Shown: in pieces, positions 8,404 through 14,295 of the stretch
Layout of the letters: each line of letters starts with the position of its first letter
How positions within the stretch are numbered: the first letter of the stretch is position 1
Source of the DNA: a virus
IMG/VR virus record: IMGVR_UViG_3300045131_000787
Span: 1 to 43,847 of that record
Direction: 5' to 3' (one strand)
Length of the DNA: 43,847 nt
Position numbers and translations under genes: made by a program
Notes under the pieces: generated by a model
The model's database searches: none
What the model saw: the letters and a program-made list of their open reading frames with translations, nothing else
What the model was told of the DNA's origin: nothing

Positions 8404-8432
8404 ATTATGAACCTATTTGATTTAATATGCAA
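8404..8432 (-). promoter_or_regulatory. Candidate late promoter before the portal gene
   Basis: Leftward TTGCAT (8432-8427), 17-nt spacer containing ATAGG, then CATAAT (8409-8404) followed by TATAG. It sits in the 75-nt gap between large terminase and portal, one of the few sizeable gaps in the left arm, and shares its architecture with 4412-4440 and 10836-10863. Confidence 0.45.
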
Positions 8433-8445
8433 GTTTTTTTCATTT

Positions 8446-10179
8446 TTAATGGTTAATAATTCCATTTTCTTCTCCGAACATCGCTTTTATGTGAGAAAAT
8501 CCTTCCGAACCGGATGAATCTTCGACATATCTACCCTGTTCTTGCAAAATTGCGTATCCGATAGAGGCTGCCATAATCACGTCGTCGTGTTTTTTATCCA
8601 TCGCCTCTGGTTTACCCTTGATATTTCTTATAAAAGTAAACATTTCATTTAAAATCGCTGCCGGGAATCCAGAGTCCAGTCTGAAAAAGACCGCTTTCAA
8701 GGAAGCGAGAGCAAAAGGTCTAGTTGCGGAGGTTGTCTTCCACCCGAAGAACTTCGTTACCTTCTGGGTGATGTCATCAAAGACCTTTCTATAGTATAGA
8801 TTGATATATCCCATCTTCTCCAGGGCATCATTCACCCAGAGCCCATCTTTGTTCACCTCAATACCAAGTAGAGCCCAGTTATAATACTTCCCTAGCTTAT
8901 AAGCCTCCGTCGCCAGTTCATCAGGAGCCACCGAGGAACGATAAATAGCATCACACTTCTCTGTTTTGTGATTGATAACGTAAAGCACTTGAGCATCCCC
9001 GTGTGCGAGTCCCTCCGCTGTATCCCCTCCAATAATGTACTTGGTCCCAATCTCTGGTGCGTGAAAGACTTCCAATGAGCCAGCGGAATGCTGGTTAAAA
9101 ACCACATCCCCCTTCTCGTTGTTCCCAAGTTCCCCTTTAACACCCGGCGTAGCCTCTAGCAATAATTTTGCCACCTTAGCAGTTGAGAAGTAAGTCTGAC
9201 CAGTAGAAAGGAACGCCTCTTCCGAGGTGGTTGGATACTCCTGAAGCAATTTCTTAGTCGCTTCCGGGGAGTTCTTTCCTCCGAACTGCAGCCACTTCAT
9301 ATAATAGTAAGTAATCTCCTTGTCGGAAAGGGAATGCTCCTTCTGATATTCCCCCCAGTCAATCTCGCACGCCTGCATCTTGGAAGTTGGTATATTCTCG
9401 TAAATCTTCTTCATTTCCATATCGTCGTACTGCCAGTTGTAGAAGTGCGGTAGGAATTGCACCTGCGATAAAAGCGGAGTAATCTTTTCCCGGTTTATCC
9501 AGTTCTCATTGAATATTTCGTAGAACCTTCCAGCCATACCCTCCGCCGTACTCTCAATAAAAATGAATCCATCAAAAGGAACAGTTGGGAATGTTCCAGT
9601 CTCCACCTCCTCCGCTCGCTTTGGAAACATCACGCACATCTTAGCAAACTCCGAAATGTGCACCAAGTGATAAGTTCCGGACCTACCAGAAACAGAAACC
9701 GCAATCGAGGAAGTAGAACCTTTGTGCGGTCCGTAATCAATAACCACCTGCACCTTTCGGGCACTGTTGTGATTCAATTTAAAGAACGCTCCTTTTACAT
9801 CCTCCGCCATATTTCGCAATGCGAAGTCCACCTTCTTATCAAAAATCGCTGTGGCGTCTTCCACCTTGTGAGCAATAATAATCCCTTCCTTGTTCGGGTT
9901 AAATAGAATCGAATCGAGTATAAAAATATCAATGAAAGTCGTGAATCCCAACTGCCTGCTCTTGAGAATGCAGTGCCTGTGGTACGGTTTCGGAATGTTC
10001 AAGTAAGTATCAAAAAAGTGCTTCTGGGCTCGGTTCATAGTAAACACCTGCTTGTCCCCATCCTTTGTAATAATCCAGTAGAGATTCGAAAGCCTCCACT
10101 CCTGATTTTTAATTAGGTCCGGATTCTCCTCGAGGAGTTTTACTATCTTCTCATTATGGTCTTTATAGAGGTTTGCCAT
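8446..10179 (-). CDS. Terminase large subunit (packaging ATPase-nuclease)
   Basis: 577 residues, normal length for TerL. The N-terminal ATPase shows a Walker A variant KSRQLGFTT (73-81), a Walker B with catalytic Glu in VHISE (173-177), and the coupling-type segment IESTAEG (208-214). The C-terminal RNase H-like nuclease shows Asp386 in GGDTAEG, Glu441 in GIEVN, and Asp532/533 in HDDVIMA, the expected metal ligands. It would motor DNA into the prohead through the portal and cut the concatemer. It overlaps the preceding small gene by 17 nt. The DNA is visibly richer in G and C than in neighbouring genes. Confidence 0.93.
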   Translation of the reverse strand: MANLYKDHNEKIVKLLEENPDLIKNQEWRLSNLYWIITKDGDKQVFTMNRAQKHFFDTYLNIPKPYHRHCILKSRQLGFTTFIDIFILDSILFNPNKEGIIIAHKVEDATAIFDKKVDFALRNMAEDVKGAFFKLNHNSARKVQVVIDYGPHKGSTSSIAVSVSGRSGTYHLVHISEFAKMCVMFPKRAEEVETGTFPTVPFDGFIFIESTAEGMAGRFYEIFNENWINREKITPLLSQVQFLPHFYNWQYDDMEMKKIYENIPTSKMQACEIDWGEYQKEHSLSDKEITYYYMKWLQFGGKNSPEATKKLLQEYPTTSEEAFLSTGQTYFSTAKVAKLLLEATPGVKGELGNNEKGDVVFNQHSAGSLEVFHAPEIGTKYIIGGDTAEGLAHGDAQVLYVINHKTEKCDAIYRSSVAPDELATEAYKLGKYYNWALLGIEVNKDGLWVNDALEKMGYINLYYRKVFDDITQKVTKFFGWKTTSATRPFALASLKAVFFRLDSGFPAAILNEMFTFIRNIKGKPEAMDKKHDDVIMAASIGYAILQEQGRYVEDSSGSEGFSHIKAMFGEENGIINH

Positions 10180-10384
10180 TTTCTACTTGATTAAAAGTCT
10201 CTTCCGCTATCCTTAGCAATTCATCCACCCGGCTCGTATAAAACGTCTGCATCTGTCTCGCATACTCCAACTGCTTAAAAATAACCATCGGGGTCATCGG
10301 GTCGTGTCGAATATCCACAAGAAGCACGTTCCTCTTCTCTTGAGGTAGTTTCGAAAATCTTCTATAAAATTCGTGTAATTGCAT
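10163..10384 (-). CDS. Small unknown protein between the terminase genes
   Basis: 73 residues from the ATG at 10384, preferred because the small-terminase stop and this start form the TAATATG junction typical of the phage; another ATG lies 18 nt further upstream. The protein is helical and charged (HEFYRRFSKLPQEKR, then LEYARQMQTFYTSRVDELL). No family recognised. Its 3' end overlaps the large-terminase start by 17 nt, so translation of the two is probably coupled. It might assist packaging. Confidence 0.55.
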   Translation of the reverse strand: MQLHEFYRRFSKLPQEKRNVLLVDIRHDPMTPMVIFKQLEYARQMQTFYTSRVDELLRIAEETFNQVENGKPL

Positions 10385-10385
10385 A

Positions 10386-10799
10386 TTAAAAATCTGGGTC
10401 ATTAGGAATAGGTTCCACTGGCGGAGCGATGTTTGTCTGATTTTCTATCTGCTGCAGTATCACAGTGCGAAGCCTGTTTGTAGACGGAGTAGCATTCGGG
10501 TCCTTTGGAACCGTATTGAACCTGGACCACGCCGCACCTATAGCATTAAGGGCACCGACCAGGTCCTTGTTTGAAAAATCTTCGAACCCTCTCGCTTTAA
10601 ACTCGTGCATAGCGGCTAAGGCTAAATTGTTGCTGTCTACAGCCAGAGCAGCCATCGCAGAATTGAATCCGGGTTTATTCTCAATGTGAGATGAAATGGA
10701 GTTTGCAACATTCGGAGAATAACCTACGTCGAGAGCGACCTGCTTTTTACACTTTCCTTGTCCACCAAAGATACGCATAGCATAAGCTTTTTGTTTCAT
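10386..10799 (-). CDS. Terminase small subunit
   Basis: 137 residues from the ATG at 10799. Residues about 17-45 read as the helix-turn-helix of small terminases (KKQVALDVGYSPNVANSI), which binds the packaging site; the C-terminus is Pro/Asn-rich. It is the first gene of the leftward late arm. I chose this start because AGGGAG lies 6 nt upstream, one of the few SD-like sites here. A second in-frame ATG at 10829 falls exactly 7 nt after the -10 box, so a leaderless form 10 residues longer is possible. The open frame extends further upstream across the promoter, but that part is unlikely to be coding. Confidence 0.7.
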   Translation of the reverse strand: MKQKAYAMRIFGGQGKCKKQVALDVGYSPNVANSISSHIENKPGFNSAMAALAVDSNNLALAAMHEFKARGFEDFSNKDLVGALNAIGAAWSRFNTVPKDPNATPSTNRLRTVILQQIENQTNIAPPVEPIPNDPDF

Positions 10800-10835
10800 T
10801 GAAGCTCCCTTGTGAGGTATTCTTACCATAGAGTA

Positions 10836-10863
10836 ATTATAGCACCTATAATTTAGAGTGCAA
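10836..10863 (-). promoter_or_regulatory. Main late promoter candidate (TTGCAC-N16-TATAAT)
   Basis: Leftward TTGCAC (10863-10858) and a perfect TATAAT (10841-10836) are 16 nt apart, with ATAGG in the spacer. It faces the terminase genes and abuts the repeat cluster that begins at about 10889, so a protein bound to the repeats would be well placed to control it. Confidence 0.65.
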
Positions 10864-10888
10864 GTTATGGGTGCTACTGTCCTTCGAA

Positions 10889-11209
10889 AACAGGCACAAC
10901 AGGCACAAGGCAGGCACAAGAAAAAGGGTTATGCCTGTTTTTATATGTTGATAAATAAGGCTAGATTGGAAAAAACAGGCACAAGGCACAAGAAACGGGG
11001 AAAAAGATTTCTATAGATAATATAGACATAAGTATAGGGTCCTATATATATTAGAATCTTTTTTAGTAAATCTTATGCCTTATGCCTGTTTTTTCTGAAT
11101 GACCCTTTAGATTAGCCATATAAAAACAGGCACAACTATTTTTGTTATGCCTGGTTATGCCTGTTTTGGTAGAATACCCTTTGTTTAAGCCATAAAAAAA
11201 CAGGCATAA
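10889..11209. repeat. Cluster of inverted AACAGGCAYAA elements
   Basis: Full or near-full copies occur on the + strand at 10889-10899, 10898-10908, 10909-10919 (first bases GG), 10974-10984, 11125-11135 and 11199-11209, and on the - strand (TTATGCCTGTT form) at 10929-10939, 11080-11090, 11145-11155 (last two bases GT) and 11155-11165. Half copies follow the full ones at 10985-10992 and 11073-11079. The copies pair as hairpins: 10911-10937, 11127-11153 and the perfect 13-bp 11155-11167/11197-11209. A larger nested inverted repeat spans 10974-11090. Confidence 0.85.
11097..11209. repeat. Direct repeat of about 38 nt ending in the AACAGGCAYAA element
   Basis: Unit 1 (11097-11135) and unit 2 (11172-11209) share GAAT, CCCTTT, GCCATA, an A-run and the terminal AACAGGCA(C/T)AA in the same order. 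They start 75 nt apart. The repeat therefore includes flanking sequence as well as the short core. Confidence 0.7.
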
Positions 11210-11275
11210 GGTTTTTAGACCTAAAAAAAATACAGTCCCTTTTTAATAGGAATAGCCCCCGGGTGTTATTTTTGG

Positions 11276-11385
11276 ACCCCCTACCATACTCTGGAGGTGG
11301 GGAAATTGGTCTGTTCGGTTGGGGGAGGTACAGGTTCTTTTTTCTAGTATATTGATACCCCTATCTTGGAAGGGGTTACCCCCTA
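11276..11385. repeat. ACCCC(C)TA repeats with C/G hairpins
   Basis: ACCCCCTA or ACCCCTA occurs at 11276-11283, 11357-11363 and 11378-11385, with opposing G-runs at 11297-11302 and 11320-11327. ACCCCT (11357-11362) pairs with AGGGGT (11371-11376). These tracts stand out from the A/T-rich surroundings and could be protein sites or structured single-stranded DNA. Confidence 0.55.
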
Positions 11386-11399
11386 CGACTATGTAAAGA

Positions 11400-11457
11400 C
11401 TATAATTAAAAGAATATAATTATAATAATAATAATTAAAGGATACATATAAAATAAT
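11400..11457. other. A/T-rich tract, possible DNA-unwinding element
   Basis: Nearly 60 nt composed almost only of A and T, with ATAATA steps, lying between the C/G tracts and the GC-rich island. This is where an origin would melt if the repeats at 10889-11209 are initiator sites. No function is proven. Confidence 0.4.
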
Positions 11458-11459
11458 GA

Positions 11460-11616
11460 GTGTGTGAGTACACACACAAGACTATTAAGAGAAGACGCCC
11501 GAATGATGAGGCGAGCAGGTCAGGAGCGGAGGCGGAGCCGAGCCCTACCCCACCACACCACAAGCCCCCTAGCAATACCGCCCACACCATAGCACCCAGA
11601 GTGAACAGCCGTTCAC
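11460..11616. other. GC-rich island with flanking palindromes
   Basis: Positions about 11490-11605 are strikingly G+C-rich for this genome: a purine-rich half (to about 11541) followed by a C/A-rich half. It is framed by GTGTGTG/CACACAC (11460-11466 and 11471-11477) and GTGAAC-AGCC-GTTCAC (11601-11616), both operator-like palindromes. A GC-rich island in an AT-rich genome can mark a structured RNA or a recently acquired segment. Frames across it use a very Pro/Arg/Ser-rich composition unlike any phage gene here. Confidence 0.45.
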
Positions 11617-11672
11617 TACAGGATAGCACAGTTGACACAGCACAGCTTTTGTGTTTGAGAAGTTATTAACAG

Positions 11673-11700
11673 TTGACAGCACAGGTGTATTTGATATCAT
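11673..11700 (+). promoter_or_regulatory. Early promoter (TTGACA-N16-TATCAT)
   Basis: TTGACA (11673-11678), 16-nt spacer, TATCAT (11695-11700). It precedes the first early gene by about 60 nt. A second TTGACA lies at 11632-11637 in a similar context (AGTTGACA..GCACAG), but it lacks a good -10 box. Confidence 0.65.
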
Positions 11701-11758
11701 AGTTATAAAGGTCGTGAATAAAAAACATTATAAATTATAATAAATAATAAAAACGAAT

Positions 11759-12037
11759 ATGAAAACTATATCATTTGAGAACTTGGGAACAGTGAACAAA
11801 AACAAAGTCAGTTATAACGGAGCGAATGGGAATTATATGGAGATATATTTTAGCTATGCTACACCTGTATCAATTAGAGCTAGCATTGGAGGACAGTTTG
11901 AAAACTTTACAAGGCAAAACGATTGGTCAACAACGACAGGGAAGCTATTAAACGAGTGCGAACCAGACAAGAGCAAGAGAATAGCGGGAGAGCAGTTTGA
12001 ACAAAAATTAGCCAAGATTTTAGCAAAGTTTAATTAA
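11759..12037 (+). CDS. Conserved-type small early protein
   Basis: 92 residues, first gene of the early arm. It contains an N-terminal beta-rich segment (MEIYFSYATPVSIRA), a middle TTTGKLLNE motif and a basic helical C-terminus. I recall similar small proteins (IEIYYSYxTPV, then WSxTTGKH) in phages and plasmids with no known function. It starts in a GAATATG context with no SD. Probably an accessory or host-interaction protein. Confidence 0.6.
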   Translation: MKTISFENLGTVNKNKVSYNGANGNYMEIYFSYATPVSIRASIGGQFENFTRQNDWSTTTGKLLNECEPDKSKRIAGEQFEQKLAKILAKFN

Positions 12038-12042
12038 ATAAT

Positions 12043-12330
12043 ATGAAGTGTTTTAAAATATATCAAGACATTGCGACAGCGAGAGAATACGAATATACAA
12101 AAGAGTTTGAGAGCATAGACGAAGCACAAAAAATAGTCAGTGAATACGAAGCAGAAGACAGAGAGCAAAAAGAATATCACAGCTATACAATATTAGACGA
12201 AGCAGGAAACGACATTGAAGAGTTAGAGCAAGAAGCATTTAGACTATTAGCAATGAATGCAATGCAGGACATAGGATTGACAGAAGACGAAGCAGAGCGA
12301 GAATTTGAGGATTATCAATTTAGTATTTAG
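12043..12330 (+). CDS. Acidic small early protein
   Basis: 95 residues, very rich in Glu, Asp and Tyr (predicted strongly acidic), mostly helical with no membrane span. Unrecognised. It lies 5 nt after the first early gene with an AATAATATG start. Highly acidic small early phage proteins are sometimes DNA mimics that inhibit host DNA-binding enzymes; that is only a possibility here. Confidence 0.55.
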   Translation: MKCFKIYQDIATAREYEYTKEFESIDEAQKIVSEYEAEDREQKEYHSYTILDEAGNDIEELEQEAFRLLAMNAMQDIGLTEDEAEREFEDYQFSI

Positions 12331-12347
12331 AAGCTTATATATCAATC

Positions 12348-12367
12348 CCCCTTGCATAAGCGAGGGG
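12348..12367 (+). promoter_or_regulatory. Intergenic hairpin
   Basis: CCCCTTGC (12348-12355) pairs with GCGAGGGG (12360-12367) through eight base pairs, one a G-U on the + strand RNA, closing an ATAA loop. No T-run follows. It may stabilise or process the early mRNA between the acidic gene and the gene at 12389. Confidence 0.5.
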
Positions 12368-12388
12368 AGAGAGATAACAATAAATAAT

Positions 12389-12697
12389 ATGAAAGTAAAA
12401 ACAATAGATATAAATGTAAAAGAATGGTTTGACAAAGTTAACGGCAATAGTTATTTTGCAGGCGAAGTTGTAGTCAATTATGGAATGAAGAGCGAGATAA
12501 TATTTAATATGCCGTTTCAATATGGATACGGCGAGCAATATGTTCAAGAGGCTACAACAATACTTAACCATAAAGACTTAACAAAAGCAGAGAATTTTTG
12601 CTTATGGAGATATTGCAAGGATAACAAGATAATTTTAAGAACGAATAAGGAAGAGAATTGTCTACAAAGAGAATTAAAAGCTTATAACAAAAAATAA
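12389..12697 (+). CDS. Unknown small early protein
   Basis: 102 residues from the ATG at 12389, chosen for its AATAAATAATATG context; an upstream in-frame start would run through the hairpin. The protein mixes beta (KTIDINVKEWFDKV, VVNYGMKSEIIFNMP) and helical segments with a basic C-terminus (KAYNKK). No family recognised. The gap to the next start is 1 nt. Confidence 0.55.
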   Translation: MKVKTIDINVKEWFDKVNGNSYFAGEVVVNYGMKSEIIFNMPFQYGYGEQYVQEATTILNHKDLTKAENFCLWRYCKDNKIILRTNKEENCLQRELKAYNKK

Positions 12698-12698
12698 T

Positions 12699-13277
12699 AT
12701 GAAAACATACACAAAAACTACAGTTAGCACCGAGCCAAGACTGGTAATAGAACACGATGATTGGTGTTCAAGCCCAAGAGAGTGGAGTAATTTAGGCTAT
12801 TTTATAACCCAAGACCGAAACTATGAGAGTCCAGACAAGGTAACAGACTTACAAGACATTATAAAAGACACAGGCGACAGAGCCGAGAGCCAAGACGAGC
12901 ATATAGAATTGATTAAAAAAGAGTTTACAGCCGAGAAAATACTAGCAATATACCCAATAGTAAAATATGAACATAGCGGAGTGAGCTATTCTTTAGGCAC
13001 AGCACACGGATTTGATTATAGTAATAACGGATTTTACATTGTAACCGAGAAAACCGCAAAAGAGATAGGAGCAAAGGCAAAAGACTATGAAAAGATTATC
13101 AAGAGCGAGCTAGAAGTGTTTAACAAGTATGCGAACGGAGAGTGTTATCAGTTTTGTTTATATGATGATAAAGGCGAGCATATAGACAGTTGCGGAGGCT
13201 TTTATGATATTGAAGATATCAGAGAGAGCTTGCCAGAAGAATTTAAGAACGATAATTTAACAGATTATTTAAAATAA
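12699..13277 (+). CDS. Conserved phage/plasmid protein of unknown function
   Basis: 192 residues. It carries SPREWSNLGYF near residue 30, HSGVSYSLG near residue 90, YIVTEKTAKEIG near residue 115 and DSCGGFYD near residue 165. These match, from memory, a widespread family of mobile-element proteins (SPREWDNLGTM, HSGI, GFIYV, DSCWGFxG) with no assigned activity. It sits in a run of small early genes with no SD. No catalytic triad or nucleic-acid-binding motif is obvious. Confidence 0.6.
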   Translation: MKTYTKTTVSTEPRLVIEHDDWCSSPREWSNLGYFITQDRNYESPDKVTDLQDIIKDTGDRAESQDEHIELIKKEFTAEKILAIYPIVKYEHSGVSYSLGTAHGFDYSNNGFYIVTEKTAKEIGAKAKDYEKIIKSELEVFNKYANGECYQFCLYDDKGEHIDSCGGFYDIEDIRESLPEEFKNDNLTDYLK

Positions 13278-13281
13278 TACA

Positions 13282-13509
13282 ATGAAAAATGAATTAAATT
13301 TTGACGTTTCAGATTTGAAAGACGTAAAAACAAAAGAAGAAGCTAGACAGTATGCAATTGATTGGCAACAGTGGGTCAGTGAGCAGAATGAGATAGGCAA
13401 AGAACCGACACTATACACGAGTGATTTAGTAGAGTGGCAAGCCGAGTTTGAAAGAATAGGAAAAGAGTTTGATTTAACAGAAGAGTTTATTGAGAACGGA
13501 ATAATATAA
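13282..13509 (+). CDS. Small conserved early protein
   Basis: 75 residues, helical and acidic. The pattern AIDWQQWVSEQ, then WQAEFERIGKEF, then EEFIENGII at the very C-terminus is reminiscent of small uncharacterised phage proteins that end in ENGII. No function can be assigned. It starts in an AATACAATG context, 4 nt after the preceding stop. Confidence 0.55.
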   Translation: MKNELNFDVSDLKDVKTKEEARQYAIDWQQWVSEQNEIGKEPTLYTSDLVEWQAEFERIGKEFDLTEEFIENGII

Positions 13510-13516
13510 AAATAAA

Positions 13517-13822
13517 ATGATACATCCATTAACAAAAGCATTTAGAGAGCTAGCGAAAGCAGGTTGGTTAGCCAAGAGGAGATTAGCTTGTTGCCGTAGT
13601 TGTGCGACAGCAGGCTTGCCAGACGATTTAGCGAACCTTAACGCTTATACGACGAGCCAGAGCGACGATAACATTAAAGAGAACGGCGAGGGATACATTT
13701 ATTGGTCAGCACCAGAGGATAATCCAAAGGAGATTATTAAAGCATTGAAAGCACAAGGACTAGAAGTGAAGTGGAACAAAGACCCAAAGACAGCAATATT
13801 TATTAAAGTAAAGGTATGTTAG
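13517..13822 (+). CDS. DUF6891-like small protein with a Cys cluster
   Basis: 101 residues. An N-terminal segment with three close Cys residues (CCRSC, about 25-29) is followed by a beta-rich part (GYIYWSAPEDN) and a GLEVKWNKDP segment near the C-terminus. This order resembles the DUF6891-type family as I remember it, whose function is unknown. The Cys cluster could bind zinc. Its last codons overlap the start of a 24-residue membrane peptide. Confidence 0.5.
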   Translation: MIHPLTKAFRELAKAGWLAKRRLACCRSCATAGLPDDLANLNAYTTSQSDDNIKENGEGYIYWSAPEDNPKEIIKALKAQGLEVKWNKDPKTAIFIKVKVC

Positions 13823-13890
13823 ACGATATCATAACTATAGCCGTGATTATAGCAATGATAGGGAGTAGTTTATTAGTATTAAAAAAATAA
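13816..13890 (+). CDS. 24-residue single-span membrane peptide
   Basis: A very short frame starting at 13816 inside the end of the previous gene and stopping 1 nt before the next start. It encodes a charged N-terminus (MLDD), a hydrophobic span of about 18 residues (IITIAVIIAMIGSSLLVL) and a KK end. It fills exactly the gap between two genes and ends in the TAATATG junction used elsewhere, which favours it being real. Tiny membrane peptides of phages often modulate host membranes. Confidence 0.45.
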   Translation: MLDDIITIAVIIAMIGSSLLVLKK

Positions 13891-13891
13891 T

Positions 13892-14167
13892 ATGAACGAA
13901 GAACAACAAAAACAATATGACACTATGCTTAAAATTATAGATGAGATAGAGAATGACGACGATAATTTAGAAGTATTAAAGGCAGGAGCGGAATATTGGT
14001 GTAGCAATTGGGATTTGTGTGAGGGATATAAGGAAGCTATGAGATTATGTTTACACGACCAGTATTTTAATCACGCTAGTGAGCAAGAGCCAGACGAATT
14101 AAAAGTATTGACCGATATTTTATTAGGTAAAATTAAAATGGAAAACAATGACGACAAAACAAATTAA
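13892..14167 (+). CDS. Acidic unknown early protein
   Basis: 91 residues, Asp/Glu/Asn-rich and helical, with a WCSNWDLCEGY aromatic/Cys segment in the middle. Unrecognised. It starts at a TAATATG junction and its 3' end overlaps the next small gene by 20 nt. Confidence 0.55.
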   Translation: MNEEQQKQYDTMLKIIDEIENDDDNLEVLKAGAEYWCSNWDLCEGYKEAMRLCLHDQYFNHASEQEPDELKVLTDILLGKIKMENNDDKTN

Positions 14168-14294
14168 AGAACTAGAGCGACGCAATGAGTTGATAGAAAA
14201 GATAATCAAAGCCAAGTTGAGCCGAGCCGAACAGCTTATGTTCAATGAGTATGTGGAGAATGAACTTTTATTAGAATCCGAGTGTAATAAATAA
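14148..14294 (+). CDS. 48-residue helical protein
   Basis: Starts at the ATG at 14148 within the end of the previous gene and ends 1 nt before the ATG at 14296, again with the TAATATG junction. The product is a charged amphipathic helix pair (IKELERRNELIEKIIKAKL, then EQLMFNEYVENELL). The exact fit between two genes and its codon character support it. Function unknown. Confidence 0.55.
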   Translation: MTTKQIKELERRNELIEKIIKAKLSRAEQLMFNEYVENELLLESECNK

Positions 14295-14295
14295 T

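Larger units (their letters stand above)
10864..11758. other. Gene-free divergent control region, candidate replication origin
   Basis: About 900 bp without a credible gene between the divergent late and early arms. From left to right it holds a cluster of inverted AACAGGCAYAA elements (10889-11209), C/G-tract hairpins (11251-11390), an almost pure A/T tract (11400-11457), a GC-rich island (11490-11605), short palindromes and an early promoter (11673-11700). Repeats next to an A/T-rich tract are the usual architecture of an iteron-type replication origin, but a bidirectional transcription switch fits equally well. No dnaA-box set or known origin motif was recognised. Confidence 0.55.

Noticed and set aside
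10800-10919. Longer N-terminal reading of small terminase
   Set aside because: It would translate through the late promoter and the first repeats and adds a Cys-rich stretch not expected in the family.
11435-11638. Leftward open frame across the same island
   Set aside because: Same region in the opposite strand with an equally atypical composition; two overlapping long frames here reflect GC-rich sequence with few stops, not coding.
11460-11669. Open frame of about 69 codons across the GC-rich island, + strand
   Set aside because: It needs a GTG start, has a Pro/His/Arg/Ser-rich composition unlike all other genes, lacks the AATATG context and overlaps palindromes; the island is better explained as non-coding.
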